Counted from the first letter of the stretch, positions 1 to 7,078 are shown. The stretch is 10,116 nucleotides of DNA from an uncultured Campylobacter sp. (GCA_937896205.1 CALBNA010000293.1:1-10116), one strand, 5' to 3'. Notes: generated by a model from the sequence alone, not told the origin. Made by a program: numbers and translations.

Positions 1-79
1 CTTCTTGCCCTACGAGTTCGTTTGCGCCGCCATTGAAATAATCGTTTTGGATATCGATTAAAACTAACGCCGTTTTCAT
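1..79 (-). CDS. Isochorismatase-like cysteine hydrolase, N-terminal fragment (runs off the window)
   Basis: Only the first 26 codons are present; the rest lies beyond base 1. The visible peptide begins MKTALVLIDIQNDYFNGGAN. A short hydrophobic beta strand ending in D-I-Q-N-D-[YF] is the hallmark start of the isochorismatase/nicotinamidase superfamily, and the first Asp of that motif (residue 9) is normally the acid of the Asp-Lys-Cys triad. The Lys and Cys would lie outside the window, so activity cannot be judged and the substrate is unknown. The ATG overlaps the transketolase stop as ATGA (79-76), so the gene is probably translationally coupled to tkt and shares its transcript. The superfamily call is fairly secure from the motif; nothing more specific is justified. 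Confidence 0.72.
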   Translation of the reverse strand, partial: MKTALVLIDIQNDYFNGGANELVGQE

Positions 80-1986
80 GCGCGTTCGCTCGCAAACTCC
101 GCGATCTTTTCAGGCGTGAAGCCGAAGTATTCAAACAATGCGCCCGCCTTGCCGCTCTCGCCGAAGCTCTTCATCGAGTAGATCTCGTCGGCAAATTTAT
201 ACCACTCCAGCGCGCTTGCGGCTTCGACGGCGATGACCTTGGTCGCCGAATCTATGATCTGATCTACGTACTCGCGCGGCTGCTCGCAAAGCAGGTCGAA
301 GCACGGCGCGGAGACGACGTTGGCGCCGATACCGCGAGCGGCTAAAATTTCAGCCGCCTTGACGCAAAGCTCCACTTCGCTGCCGCTAGCTATTAGCGTG
401 ATTTTGGCGTTTTGCGCGCGTTTTAGCAGATACGCGCCGTTTTCTACGCCGCCAAATTCGCCCTTTTCAAGCGGAGCCAGGCCTTGGCGGCTTAGCACGA
501 AGGCGCTTGGAGCGCGTAAATTTAACGCCGCTTTCCAGCAAAGCGCGTTTTCGTTGCCGTCGGCCGGGCGGAAGGTGTAAAAGTTCGGCATCGCGCGTAG
601 CGTGCTAAGCTGCTCGATAGGCTGGTGCGTCGGGCCGTCCTCGCCTACGCCGATGCTGTCGTGCGTAAAGATAAAAAAGTGCCTAACGCTCATCAGCGAG
701 GCGATGCGCACAGACGGTTTTAGATAGTCGCTAAATATAAAAAACGTCGCGCTAAACGGCAAGAAAAGCCCATATCTGGCGATTGCGTTGTTTATCGCGG
801 CCATAGCGTGCTCGCGGATGCCGTAGTGGATGTTGCGGCCGTTAGGGAAGTCGCCCATGCCCTTTAGCTCGGTTTTGTTTGACGGCGCCAGATCCGCGCT
901 ACCGCCGATAAAGCCCGGTAGGGCGCGCGCGATCTCGTTCATGATGATGCCGTTGCTATCGCGCGTGGCTAGCTTTTTGCCGCTAAAATCAGGGAAATCT
1001 ATCTTGCTAAAATCAGGGTTTAGCAGCGCGTTTAGCATATTTTTGCTCTCGGCGCTTAAATTTTGCACTTTTTGATTCCACTGAGCTTCGGCTAGGTCGC
1101 CCTTTTCTATCGCGGCGCGGAAGCGAATCAGCACGTCCTCGTCAATAGCAAATTTGCGCTCAGGATCAAAGCCTGCCGCGATTTTAGCGGCCTTTATAAT
1201 TTCCTCGCCAAGCGGCGCGCCGTGGCTATGGTGGCTGCCCTCTAGCTCGCCCGCGCCCTTTGCGATGCGCGTGTTTGCGATGATGAGATACGGGCGCTCC
1301 TTCTCGGCGGCTTGCTCGAGCGCAAACTCGATCTGATCGTAGTCGTGGCCGTCGATGCGAGCGACGTCCCAGCCCTGAGCCTCGAACCTTGCCTTCACGT
1401 CCTCGCTCCAAGCGATGCTCGTGTCGCCCTCGATCGTGATGTTGTTTGAGTCGTAGATCAGCACGAGGTTGTCTAGGCGCAGGTTGCCCGCGACCGCACA
1501 GGCCTCGTAGCTGATACCCTCCTGCAAGTCTCCGTCGCCGCAGAGGCAGTAAATTTTATGATCGATGACGACGTTTTCAGGTTCATTTAGCAGATTAGCC
1601 GCGTATTTTGCCGCCATAGCAAAGCCCACCGCATTTGCTACGCCCTGCCCTAACGGCCCCGTCGCGACCTCGACGCCTTTGGTGTGGATCTCGGGGTGAC
1701 CCGGTGTTTTGGAGCCTAGCTGACGGAAGTTTTTTAGATCATCAAGGCTAAGATCGTAGCCGCTAAGATGCAAAAAGCTATACACGAGCGAGCTTGCGTG
1801 ACCGCCGCTAAACACGAGCCTATCGCGGTTTAGCCAGTTTGGATTTTTAGGATTGTGATTTAGAAATTTAGCCAGCACGACCATGACGTCCGCTAGCCCC
1901 ATCGGCGCGCCCGGATGCCCGCTATTTGCCTGCTGCACCATATCCGCGCACAAAAACCTTATCGTATCAGCCATCTTTTTTAGCAT
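76..1986 (-). CDS. tkt: Transketolase
   Basis: Thiamine-diphosphate enzyme of the non-oxidative pentose phosphate pathway, moving two-carbon ketol units between sugar phosphates in the cytosol. The 636 residues are close to full family length (E. coli TktA is 663). Visible motifs: GHPGAPMG (23-30), GGHAS (61-65), GPLGQG (110-115), the ThDP/Mg motif GDGDLQEG starting at 150 and closing with NN at 181-182, the substrate-binding SHHSHGAPLG (251-260), GGSADLAPSN (361-370), GIREHAM with the likely catalytic Glu392, and the second transketolase signature around HDSIGVGEDGPTHQP (442-456). The first ATG is chosen because AAGGAG lies 5 nt upstream; a second ATG (residue 5) has worse spacing. A TATAAT box lies just upstream. 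The stop overlaps the next gene. In C. jejuni, as I recall, tkt directly follows ispA; here about 3.9 kb separate them. Confidence 0.98.
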   Translation of the reverse strand: MLKKMADTIRFLCADMVQQANSGHPGAPMGLADVMVVLAKFLNHNPKNPNWLNRDRLVFSGGHASSLVYSFLHLSGYDLSLDDLKNFRQLGSKTPGHPEIHTKGVEVATGPLGQGVANAVGFAMAAKYAANLLNEPENVVIDHKIYCLCGDGDLQEGISYEACAVAGNLRLDNLVLIYDSNNITIEGDTSIAWSEDVKARFEAQGWDVARIDGHDYDQIEFALEQAAEKERPYLIIANTRIAKGAGELEGSHHSHGAPLGEEIIKAAKIAAGFDPERKFAIDEDVLIRFRAAIEKGDLAEAQWNQKVQNLSAESKNMLNALLNPDFSKIDFPDFSGKKLATRDSNGIIMNEIARALPGFIGGSADLAPSNKTELKGMGDFPNGRNIHYGIREHAMAAINNAIARYGLFLPFSATFFIFSDYLKPSVRIASLMSVRHFFIFTHDSIGVGEDGPTHQPIEQLSTLRAMPNFYTFRPADGNENALCWKAALNLRAPSAFVLSRQGLAPLEKGEFGGVENGAYLLKRAQNAKITLIASGSEVELCVKAAEILAARGIGANVVSAPCFDLLCEQPREYVDQIIDSATKVIAVEAASALEWYKFADEIYSMKSFGESGKAGALFEYFGFTPEKIAEFASERA

Positions 1987-2009
1987 TTTTTCTCCTTAGT
2001 TTTTATGCG

Positions 2010-2015
2010 ATTATA
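2010..2015 (-). promoter_or_regulatory. Sigma70-type -10 box (TATAAT) for tkt
   Basis: On the minus strand a perfect TATAAT lies 23 nt before the tkt ATG, giving a very short leader of roughly 15 nt with the ribosome binding site inside it. Campylobacter sigma70 promoters often have a clear -10 and no conserved -35, and I see no good -35 here. It suggests tkt can be transcribed independently of the damaged gene and repeat-protein genes upstream. Confidence 0.6.
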
Positions 2016-2034
2016 CGAAAATTCGGCTTAAATT

Positions 2035-2893
2035 TTACGCTTTTAACGCCGCCGTAAATTTTAAAAACTCGGCGAAATTTTCCTTTTTCTCTTTTAGCTC
2101 AAAAGGTATCTTATGCTCTTTTTCGCCGATTATTACGGCATCCTCTTTTACTTCGATTTGTGCGTCCCTGATTTCGTTCCACGGGCTAAAAACGGGCTCT
2201 TCCATCAGCTCGCGGCTAATTAAGTCCGCGCTCGTCCAGTATCACGCCGTAAGGCTTACCCAAAAGCGAGCGATCAAGGCTGTGAAGCATCGGTGAGACG
2301 GGCTTAAAGACGCTAAGCGATTTTGATAGCAGCTTCGTCTCGTCAAGCGGCGTTTTTAGCGCTTCGCCCAGCTCAAGCTCCAAAATTTTATCCGCGATCG
2401 TACGCTCCTCGGCCTTAACGCCCTCCTCTAAAACTGCCTGCAAGATCGCTTCCAGCACAGTTTTCATCGCCGCTTTCATCTCGTCCTCGATTTCAAATTC
2501 GCATTTTTCCAGCTCTTGCCACGCGAGATTTTCCAGCTCGTTTTGCAAATACTTATCGAGCCTAAACGCCGCCGCTACCTCGTCTACATTTACGGCCGAC
2601 GCATCAAATTTAACCAAAAGATGTCTTTCCGTGAGCAAAAATCCTATGCTTTTTCGCCCGATCATCTGCGCATGCACGTCGATAAACGCGAGCGGCCGGG
2701 CACCATAAAATTTAGGAGTTTTGCTATAATCCACGCCCTTTTGCAACCCTAGGCTTTTATCTAAAATTTGCCTCGTAGCTAGCGCGAAAACCTCGTTCGC
2801 ATCGTCCCAAACGGGGTGTTTTGCGCATCCTAAAACCAAAACCTTTTGCGCGCTCTCGTCTAGCGACGCTCAAATTTGCTCTAAATTTCGCAT
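2035..2893 (-). pseudogene. Broken gene of unknown function: in-frame TGA at codon 8 and a late 1-base frameshift
   Basis: An ATG at 2893 with a good ribosome binding site (AGGAGAAAT directly before it) starts MRNLEQI, then meets TGA (2872-2870). Sensible coding continues in the same frame (ASLDESAQKVLVLGCAKHPVW...) to a TAG at 2218-2216. The +1 frame then continues naturally (LISRELMEEPVFSPWNEIRD...) to TAA at 2037-2035. Removing one base, for example one G of the GG at 2227-2226, joins the parts into a protein of about 285 residues. I do not recognise the family. It looks soluble, with a helical, Glu/Lys-rich middle. Two segments resemble each other (KSIGFLLTERHLL and KPYGVILDERDLI), hinting at a duplicated beta-rich domain, perhaps PH-like. 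Alternatives: sequencing errors, or translation of the open part from TTG at 2839 (207 aa). A separate start at ATG 2205 has no visible ribosome binding site. Confidence 0.6.
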
Positions 2894-3011
2894 ATTTCTC
2901 CTAAATTTTATTTAAAAACCATCATCCGCCGCTCGTCAAATTTAGACGCCAAAATCCACCTCACAGCCAAACGTCATCGCATCATCGCGCGAAATTTGAA
3001 CGATACACGGC

Positions 3012-4283
3012 TCATTCACGAGACGGCTCGCACTTTTCGTAAAACCACTCGAGCGTTTCGTTTAGCTTAAACTCGTCGCCGTCTAAAAAATACTGCTTGC
3101 TGCTTTTGATCGCGTTTTCGCCCGCAGCCACGTAGTCGCCGATGAATCCGCGATCCATGACGTCGCGCGCCAAGATGTCTGGTTCAAAGACGTTTACCGT
3201 CTTTTGCGTTTCGCGCCATTTGCCGCTCTCATCAGGCTCGCGAAGTGCCGAAGATACGTTATTTCCCGCCTCGTCGTAGGCGTAGACATACTCGCGCCGC
3301 TCGCCGTCTGACATCTCGCGATTTTTTATCAAATTACCGCGCGCGTCGTAGCTAAGCTCGTTTTCAAACACTATCTCCCAGTGCTGCGACTCCTCGCGCC
3401 AAAACAACGAAGCGGAGTATTTTTGCCGACCTTGCTCGGTCTCCTCGCGCACGTTTTTGTAGCAGCCGTTCCACTCGCTCTTTGCGGCGTCCCAGCGGCA
3501 TCTAAGATCGGTAAAGCGCCTAAACTCGGGCTCTATTTTTTGCACCGTCCTCTCCTGCGGCTGCCACGCGTCCTTGCTCCACGTAAAATTTATCTCGGTG
3601 CGCGCTCCGTCCGCAGTCGTAAAGGCTGCGTGCTTCGTCTGCGGCACCCATTTGCCGCGCCATTTATAACCCTCGGAGCTAGCGTAAACGTCGCCGTTAT
3701 AGCGGTATATGGATTTTTCGTACGGAGTCCATTTTTTGGCTTTGGCGCTCCACTCAAAGGTCGCTATAAGCGCGGTTTTGTGGTTTTCGTCATAGAGTCT
3801 TTTGATTAGATACGTCGGCGTCCATTTGCCGTTTTTTAGAGTAAAATTTTGAGAGATTTCCGTCGCGCCGGTTCGCTTTTCGACGATTTTTTGACCTTGA
3901 TTTAGTTTGCCGTTTTGCCCCTGGACACTGACATAAACAAACGCGCCGTCCTTTGTTCTTTCAATTCTTGAAAGCCCTATTTTGCGCCACTTGCCGGCGC
4001 CAAAGTCCCACTCGTACTCGGTGCTGCCGATTTCTAGTTCGCCTCTTTCGTCAAATTTGACCGCGCTTTTCGTCCTGCGCCTGCCGTCGTCATTGATTTC
4101 GTCGTAGATTTTTTCTAGCACGCGAGTCTTCGCGTCGTAAATTTGACTAGATTCGTATTCGTAGCGCGGCACGGCGCCACCCTCCGTTTTATAGCTCGTC
4201 TTTTTTAGGCAAATTTCGCCCGCCGCAGATAACGGCACCGTCCAAATCGCCGCAAAAATCGCTATCGTCCAAAAACGCCTCAT
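3012..4283 (-). CDS. Secreted Trp-repeat protein, downstream paralog (423 aa)
   Basis: No named function recognised. The start is ATG 4283, chosen over an in-frame start 17 codons upstream because AAAGGAG lies 5 nt before it and a signal peptide begins at once (MRRFWTIAIFAAIWTVPLSAA, likely cleaved near residue 21). The mature protein consists of degenerate repeats carrying a G/K-x-W motif, with Trp at residues 99, 154, 185, 212, 240, 271, 302, 356 and 413: steps of 27-31 residues or about twice that. Units tend to follow the Trp with charged residues and then Tyr-Asp...Gly, reminiscent of YD/RHS-like beta repeats. It aligns end to end with the protein of the next gene upstream (4456-5706); the C-terminal third matches best (FEPDILARDV against FDPHILADDV). 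A few Cys are present, two of them flanking the sixth unit. One Campylobacter N-glycosylation sequon occurs (EINFT, Asn232). No catalytic signature is visible; a surface or periplasmic binding role is inference. Confidence 0.8.
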   Translation of the reverse strand: MRRFWTIAIFAAIWTVPLSAAGEICLKKTSYKTEGGAVPRYEYESSQIYDAKTRVLEKIYDEINDDGRRRTKSAVKFDERGELEIGSTEYEWDFGAGKWRKIGLSRIERTKDGAFVYVSVQGQNGKLNQGQKIVEKRTGATEISQNFTLKNGKWTPTYLIKRLYDENHKTALIATFEWSAKAKKWTPYEKSIYRYNGDVYASSEGYKWRGKWVPQTKHAAFTTADGARTEINFTWSKDAWQPQERTVQKIEPEFRRFTDLRCRWDAAKSEWNGCYKNVREETEQGRQKYSASLFWREESQHWEIVFENELSYDARGNLIKNREMSDGERREYVYAYDEAGNNVSSALREPDESGKWRETQKTVNVFEPDILARDVMDRGFIGDYVAAGENAIKSSKQYFLDGDEFKLNETLEWFYEKCEPSRE

Positions 4284-4288
4284 AGCCG

Positions 4289-4295
4289 CTCCTTT
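4289..4295 (-). promoter_or_regulatory. Ribosome binding site fixing the start at 4283
   Basis: AAAGGAG on the minus strand with a 5-nt spacer to ATG 4283-4281. It selects the shorter reading frame that opens with a signal peptide over the longer frame starting at 4334, whose extra 17 codons lie in AAATTT-rich intergenic sequence. Confidence 0.75.
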
Positions 4296-4338
4296 TAAAT
4301 TTAACCGCGAGCGATGCGTAAATTTAGCCGCCAAACGG

Positions 4339-4352
4339 CGTCAAATTTGACG
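4339..4352. repeat. 14-bp perfect palindrome of the dispersed TCAAATTTGA family (intergenic copy)
   Basis: CGTCAAATTTGACG reads identically on both strands. It lies in the 172-bp gap between the two repeat-protein genes, among partial copies (GTCAAATTTA near 4378 and 4411). The exact 10-base core also occurs at 4051, 6452, 6831, 6981, 7541, 8039 and 8827 (start positions). Confidence 0.8.
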
Positions 4353-4425
4353 AGCTAAATTTATGTTTGGGCGCCCGTCAAATTTAAGAAAAATCAGATC
4401 GCCCCACCGCGTCAAATTTACCGCA

Positions 4426-4449
4426 GTTAGACCGCTCGCGGTCGCTAAC
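4426..4449 (-). other. Intercistronic hairpin directly after the first Trp-repeat gene
   Basis: GACCGC and GCGGTC pair around a 2-nt loop, and GTTA/TAAC extends the stem past a 2-nt bulge, giving about 10 bp. It starts 6 nt after the stop of the 4456-5706 gene. In the direction of transcription it is followed by TGCGG rather than a T run, so it is not a textbook intrinsic terminator. It could slow polymerase or protect the upstream mRNA, giving unequal expression of the two paralogs; that is inference. Confidence 0.45.
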
Positions 4450-4455
4450 AAAATA

Positions 4456-5706
4456 TCATTTAACCTTTTTATACTTCCACGTCTGCTCTGAGGCGAGTTT
4501 AAATTTACCGTCTGCTGCGACGAATTGCTTAAAGCTAGTCACCGCGTATCTACTAGGCATCTCAAAGGACATCAGCGAGCCGCCGTGTCCGACGTCGTCG
4601 GCTAGTATATGCGGATCAAAGGTCGTCTCCAGGCGCTTATTTTGCACCCATCTTTTGCCGTTTTCGTCGCTAGCTAGCTCGTAGATATCCACGCTCACGT
4701 TATCGCCGCGCTCGTTGTAGCCGTAGACGAACTTCTCACTGCCGTCCATCGTGTCGTATCGCTGCGTTAGCAGACGCTCGCCGCTCTTGTCGTAGATGCT
4801 GCGGTTGGAGTACTCCTGCTTCCACTCTTTGCGCTCTTTATCCCACAAAAACGCCGCCGTCTCGAAGCCCGCGCCCTCTACGACCGAGACGCTTTTGCTG
4901 TTGTTTTCCCATGCGTTTTGCTCGGGGTTCCAGATGAGATTTATCGTCACGTCTTTGCCGCTAGAGGCGTCGTAGTCGTGCTTTGACATCTCGTCATAGC
5001 GCCACGCGCCGCCCTCAAATACGCTTCTTACCTGCTCGTATTTGCCCTTCACGTCTCCCGCAACAGTGCTTCTTTCGCGGTTTTGCCACGCGCCGTTTTC
5101 ATAATCCCAGCTCTCATAGCCGCGCGTCTGTCCGTCCGCACCGTAGAGCAGCTGAGTTTTTGACTTAGGCTGCCATCTTTTGCCGTCCCAGACGCTAAGC
5201 ACGATGAGCTCGTTCTCGCCGTATGCGTTCTCGACGGTTTTGGTTAGCGCGGCTTTTTGCCATTTGCCCTTTACCAGCTCGTATCTGATCTCTTCGCTAG
5301 CGTTTTTTAGGTACTTTGTGATGATTTTGCTGGCATTTTCCGGCACGCCCCTGATAAACGAACTAGACTCCTGCGTGAGGACGCCTTTTTTATAATCGGC
5401 TTTATATTCGGTTACTTTGATCCATTTTTTCGCGGTAAAATCATAGCTATAGGCTTCAAATTTCGTCATCTCGCCGGCTTTGTTATAGTAGCTGATCTCT
5501 TTGTGTTTGCCCTTTAGGCCGTCTGCGAGCTCGGAGCTGCTCACCAGCTCTAGGCGGCGAGCTTTGGCGTCGTAGCTTTGTTTGGTTTCGTAGCTAGAAG
5601 TCGGCTCCTCAAAAGTTTTTTGCGCGGTGCTAGCTAGCATGTAGTCGTACTCTTTGGCAAACGCCGCCGCACACAAAAGCGCAAGCGATAAGGCTATTTT
5701 TTTCAT
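4456..5706 (-). CDS. Secreted Trp-repeat protein, upstream paralog (416 aa)
   Basis: No named function recognised. A textbook signal peptide (MKKIALSLALLCAAAFA, cleavage after Ala17) predicts export by Sec. The mature chain is built from degenerate units of about 29 residues with a conserved Trp at 95, 149, 178, 207, 235, 266, 295, 353 and 410; gaps are 28-31 residues, or about double where a unit has lost its Trp. A loose consensus is aromatic-x(3-7)-[GK]-x-W-x(4-6)-[KR]-x(6-9)-Y-[DN]-x-x-G, compatible with short antiparallel beta strands as in YD-type repeats. There are no Cys in the mature part, no membrane segment and no visible active site. The downstream neighbour is a colinear paralog, so the pair arose by tandem duplication. 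The ATG has AAAGGAGAG just upstream and an extended -10 promoter beyond it. Surface adhesion, envelope binding or a self-recognition role are possible but unproven. Confidence 0.85.
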   Translation of the reverse strand: MKKIALSLALLCAAAFAKEYDYMLASTAQKTFEEPTSSYETKQSYDAKARRLELVSSSELADGLKGKHKEISYYNKAGEMTKFEAYSYDFTAKKWIKVTEYKADYKKGVLTQESSSFIRGVPENASKIITKYLKNASEEIRYELVKGKWQKAALTKTVENAYGENELIVLSVWDGKRWQPKSKTQLLYGADGQTRGYESWDYENGAWQNRERSTVAGDVKGKYEQVRSVFEGGAWRYDEMSKHDYDASSGKDVTINLIWNPEQNAWENNSKSVSVVEGAGFETAAFLWDKERKEWKQEYSNRSIYDKSGERLLTQRYDTMDGSEKFVYGYNERGDNVSVDIYELASDENGKRWVQNKRLETTFDPHILADDVGHGGSLMSFEMPSRYAVTSFKQFVAADGKFKLASEQTWKYKKVK

Positions 5707-5733
5707 TATCTCTCCTTTTGATGAATTTAAAAG

Positions 5734-5742
5734 ATTATAGCA
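5734..5742 (-). promoter_or_regulatory. Extended -10 promoter TGCTATAAT of the Trp-repeat gene pair
   Basis: The minus strand carries TGCTATAAT, a perfect extended -10, with its last base 27 nt before the ATG at 5706. A T-rich stretch precedes it, as is common in Campylobacter sigma70 promoters. It is among the best promoter matches in the window and indicates that the accessory block is transcribed on its own, not only by read-through from ispA. Confidence 0.75.
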
Positions 5743-5901
5743 TAAAAAGGGCGCCGAATTTTGCCGAATTTACGGCGGCATCGGCACGGTTTGCGAGATA
5801 GTTTATTTATAATGCGCAGATAGCGTTTTGTAGTTATGGATAAAATTTGCGAAATTTGACGGCTCAAATTTAACCGACTCAAACGCAAATTTAAGTCGAA
5901 T

Positions 5902-7068
5902 TTACCGCAAATGCTTGTCGATGAGACCCGTCACGATAGCGCGGATACCCGCATGCACGCCGCCTAGCTCGCGCTCTATCTTTGCGATGAGTTCGTTTTT
6001 GGCCTGCACCGCGCCCTCCACGCCAAGAAGGTTGGTAAAGGAGTTTTTTGCGCCGTCGTTATGCGTCGGCTTACCCACCGTTTCGGCGCTTTGCGTTGCG
6101 TCGATGATGTCGTCTGCGATCTGAAACGCTAGCCCCAGATCAAGCCCGATGTCGTATATGCGAGTAGCCTCCGCCTCATCTAGTCCCGCCACGACGCAGC
6201 CTGCTTGCAAGCTCGCCGCGATAAGGCGCGCGGTCTTATGGATGTGCAAAAATTTTAGCTCCTCAAGCCCTAACTTTTGATTTTCGAAATAGCAATCCAC
6301 CGCCTGCCCCAGCGCCATGCCGTAGATGCCTGCGTTGCGGCTTAGGATCTCGACGCATTTTATGCGCGCGTCCGCATCCAGCGGAGCCCTTGCTATCTGA
6401 TAAAAGGCGTGGGTGTTTAGCGCGTCGCCCGCTAGGATTGCCGTCACTTCGTCAAATTTGACGTGCAAGCTAGGCTGCCCGCGGCGCAGATCCGAGTCAT
6501 CCATCGCAGGCAGATCGTCGTGGATGAGCGAGTAGCTGTGCATCGTCTCAAATGCCAGCGCGACATGAAACGCCGCCTCTTTGCGCTCGGGACGCACCGC
6601 CGCTACGACGCCAGCGACTAGCATCGCGCGAAAATGCTTGCCGCCCGACTTTAGCGTGTATGAAAGCGCCTCGTCAAAGCACGGATGAAAGCTAGGCGAG
6701 CTCGGTAAATGCGCACTCAAAAACTCCTTAAACTCAGCCAAAAGCGCGTCCTGATCGGCGGCGCTGGCCGCTGGTTGCTGTAAATTGGCGCCCGAAGTAA
6801 AAGACGAGCCTTTTGCCGCGTTTAGCGAGATCAAATTTGATCGGTATTTCGGGCTTTGAGTCGGATTTTCGGAGCTAGTTTTGGCTTTGGTCGAGTTTAA
6901 AATTTGAGAGCGATTTTGAGACAAGCTCGCGCGCGAACTACGAGCTAAAATTTGATCCTTCGGCAGCGCCTGTGACTCGCTCAAATTTGACGATTTCGCC
7001 GCGCTTTGAAGGCAAATTTGATCATTGCCGCTAAATTTTGATTTTACCGCTAAATTTTGATTTTGCAT
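5902..7068 (-). CDS. ispA: Polyprenyl (geranyl/farnesyl) diphosphate synthase with an atypical N-terminal extension
   Basis: Condenses isopentenyl diphosphate with allylic diphosphates to make C10/C15 chains for quinones and undecaprenyl carrier. The catalytic part spans about residues 107-388 and has all hallmarks: GGKHFR (142-147), first Asp-rich motif DDLPAMDD (184-191) followed by RRGQPSLH, ALGQAVD (252-258), HKTARLI (277-283), and second Asp-rich motif DDIID (319-323). It ends with GKPTHNDGAKNSFTN, the usual C-terminal substrate loop. Family members are about 280-300 residues; this one has some 105 extra residues, rich in Ser, Asn, Gln and Ala, with no targeting signal or domain I recognise. 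The first ATG is supported by GGAG 5 nt upstream, and I see no ribosome binding site near residue 107, so the extension is probably translated. The DNA of the extension is packed with AAATTT words. It lies 90 nt after the PDZ gene, probably in the same operon. Confidence 0.93.
   Translation of the reverse strand: MQNQNLAVKSKFSGNDQICLQSAAKSSNLSESQALPKDQILARSSRASLSQNRSQILNSTKAKTSSENPTQSPKYRSNLISLNAAKGSSFTSGANLQQPAASAADQDALLAEFKEFLSAHLPSSPSFHPCFDEALSYTLKSGGKHFRAMLVAGVVAAVRPERKEAAFHVALAFETMHSYSLIHDDLPAMDDSDLRRGQPSLHVKFDEVTAILAGDALNTHAFYQIARAPLDADARIKCVEILSRNAGIYGMALGQAVDCYFENQKLGLEELKFLHIHKTARLIAASLQAGCVVAGLDEAEATRIYDIGLDLGLAFQIADDIIDATQSAETVGKPTHNDGAKNSFTNLLGVEGAVQAKNELIAKIERELGGVHAGIRAIVTGLIDKHLR
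6450..6463. repeat. 14-bp palindrome CGTCAAATTTGACG inside ispA
   Basis: Identical over 14 bases to the intergenic palindrome at 4339-4352, but here it encodes part of the conserved catalytic domain (HVKFDE, residues 202-207, shortly before the AGDAL helix). So the word is tolerated in constrained coding sequence as well as in spacers. Confidence 0.75.
6829..6842. repeat. 14-bp palindrome GATCAAATTTGATC inside the IspA extension
   Basis: Perfect palindrome with the TCAAATTTGA core and GA/TC flanks, read as SNLIS in the N-terminal extension of IspA. One of several AAATTT words in the extension, the others falling near 6900, 6950, 6983, 7014, 7033 and 7052. Confidence 0.75.
7028..7064 (-). repeat. 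Tandem 18-bp direct repeat at the 5' end of ispA
   Basis: Two identical 18-base copies (7028-7045 and 7047-7064, plus strand CCGCTAAATTTTGATTTT) are separated by one base. The 19-base period is not a multiple of three, so the copies are translated in two different frames: QNQNLAV and VKSKFSG. It begins directly after the start codon. Confidence 0.85.
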
Positions 7069-7073
7069 CTATT

Positions 7074-7078
7074 CTCCG
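7074..7078 (-). promoter_or_regulatory. Ribosome binding site selecting the long form of IspA
   Basis: CGGAG on the minus strand, 5 nt before ATG 7068. It is the main evidence that the ~105-residue extension belongs to the protein. Confidence 0.6.

Noticed and set aside
2870..2872. TGA at codon 8 as selenocysteine
   Set aside because: No redox-type context, no selenoprotein family resemblance, and the TGA is part of a repeated word; a later frameshift also argues for decay.
2935..3017. Small minus-strand frames after the 423-aa gene (a 25-codon GTG frame and a 13-codon ATG frame overlapping the stop)
   Set aside because: Too short to distinguish from chance and without a ribosome binding site, although the 25-codon frame looks mildly protein-like and could be a gene remnant.
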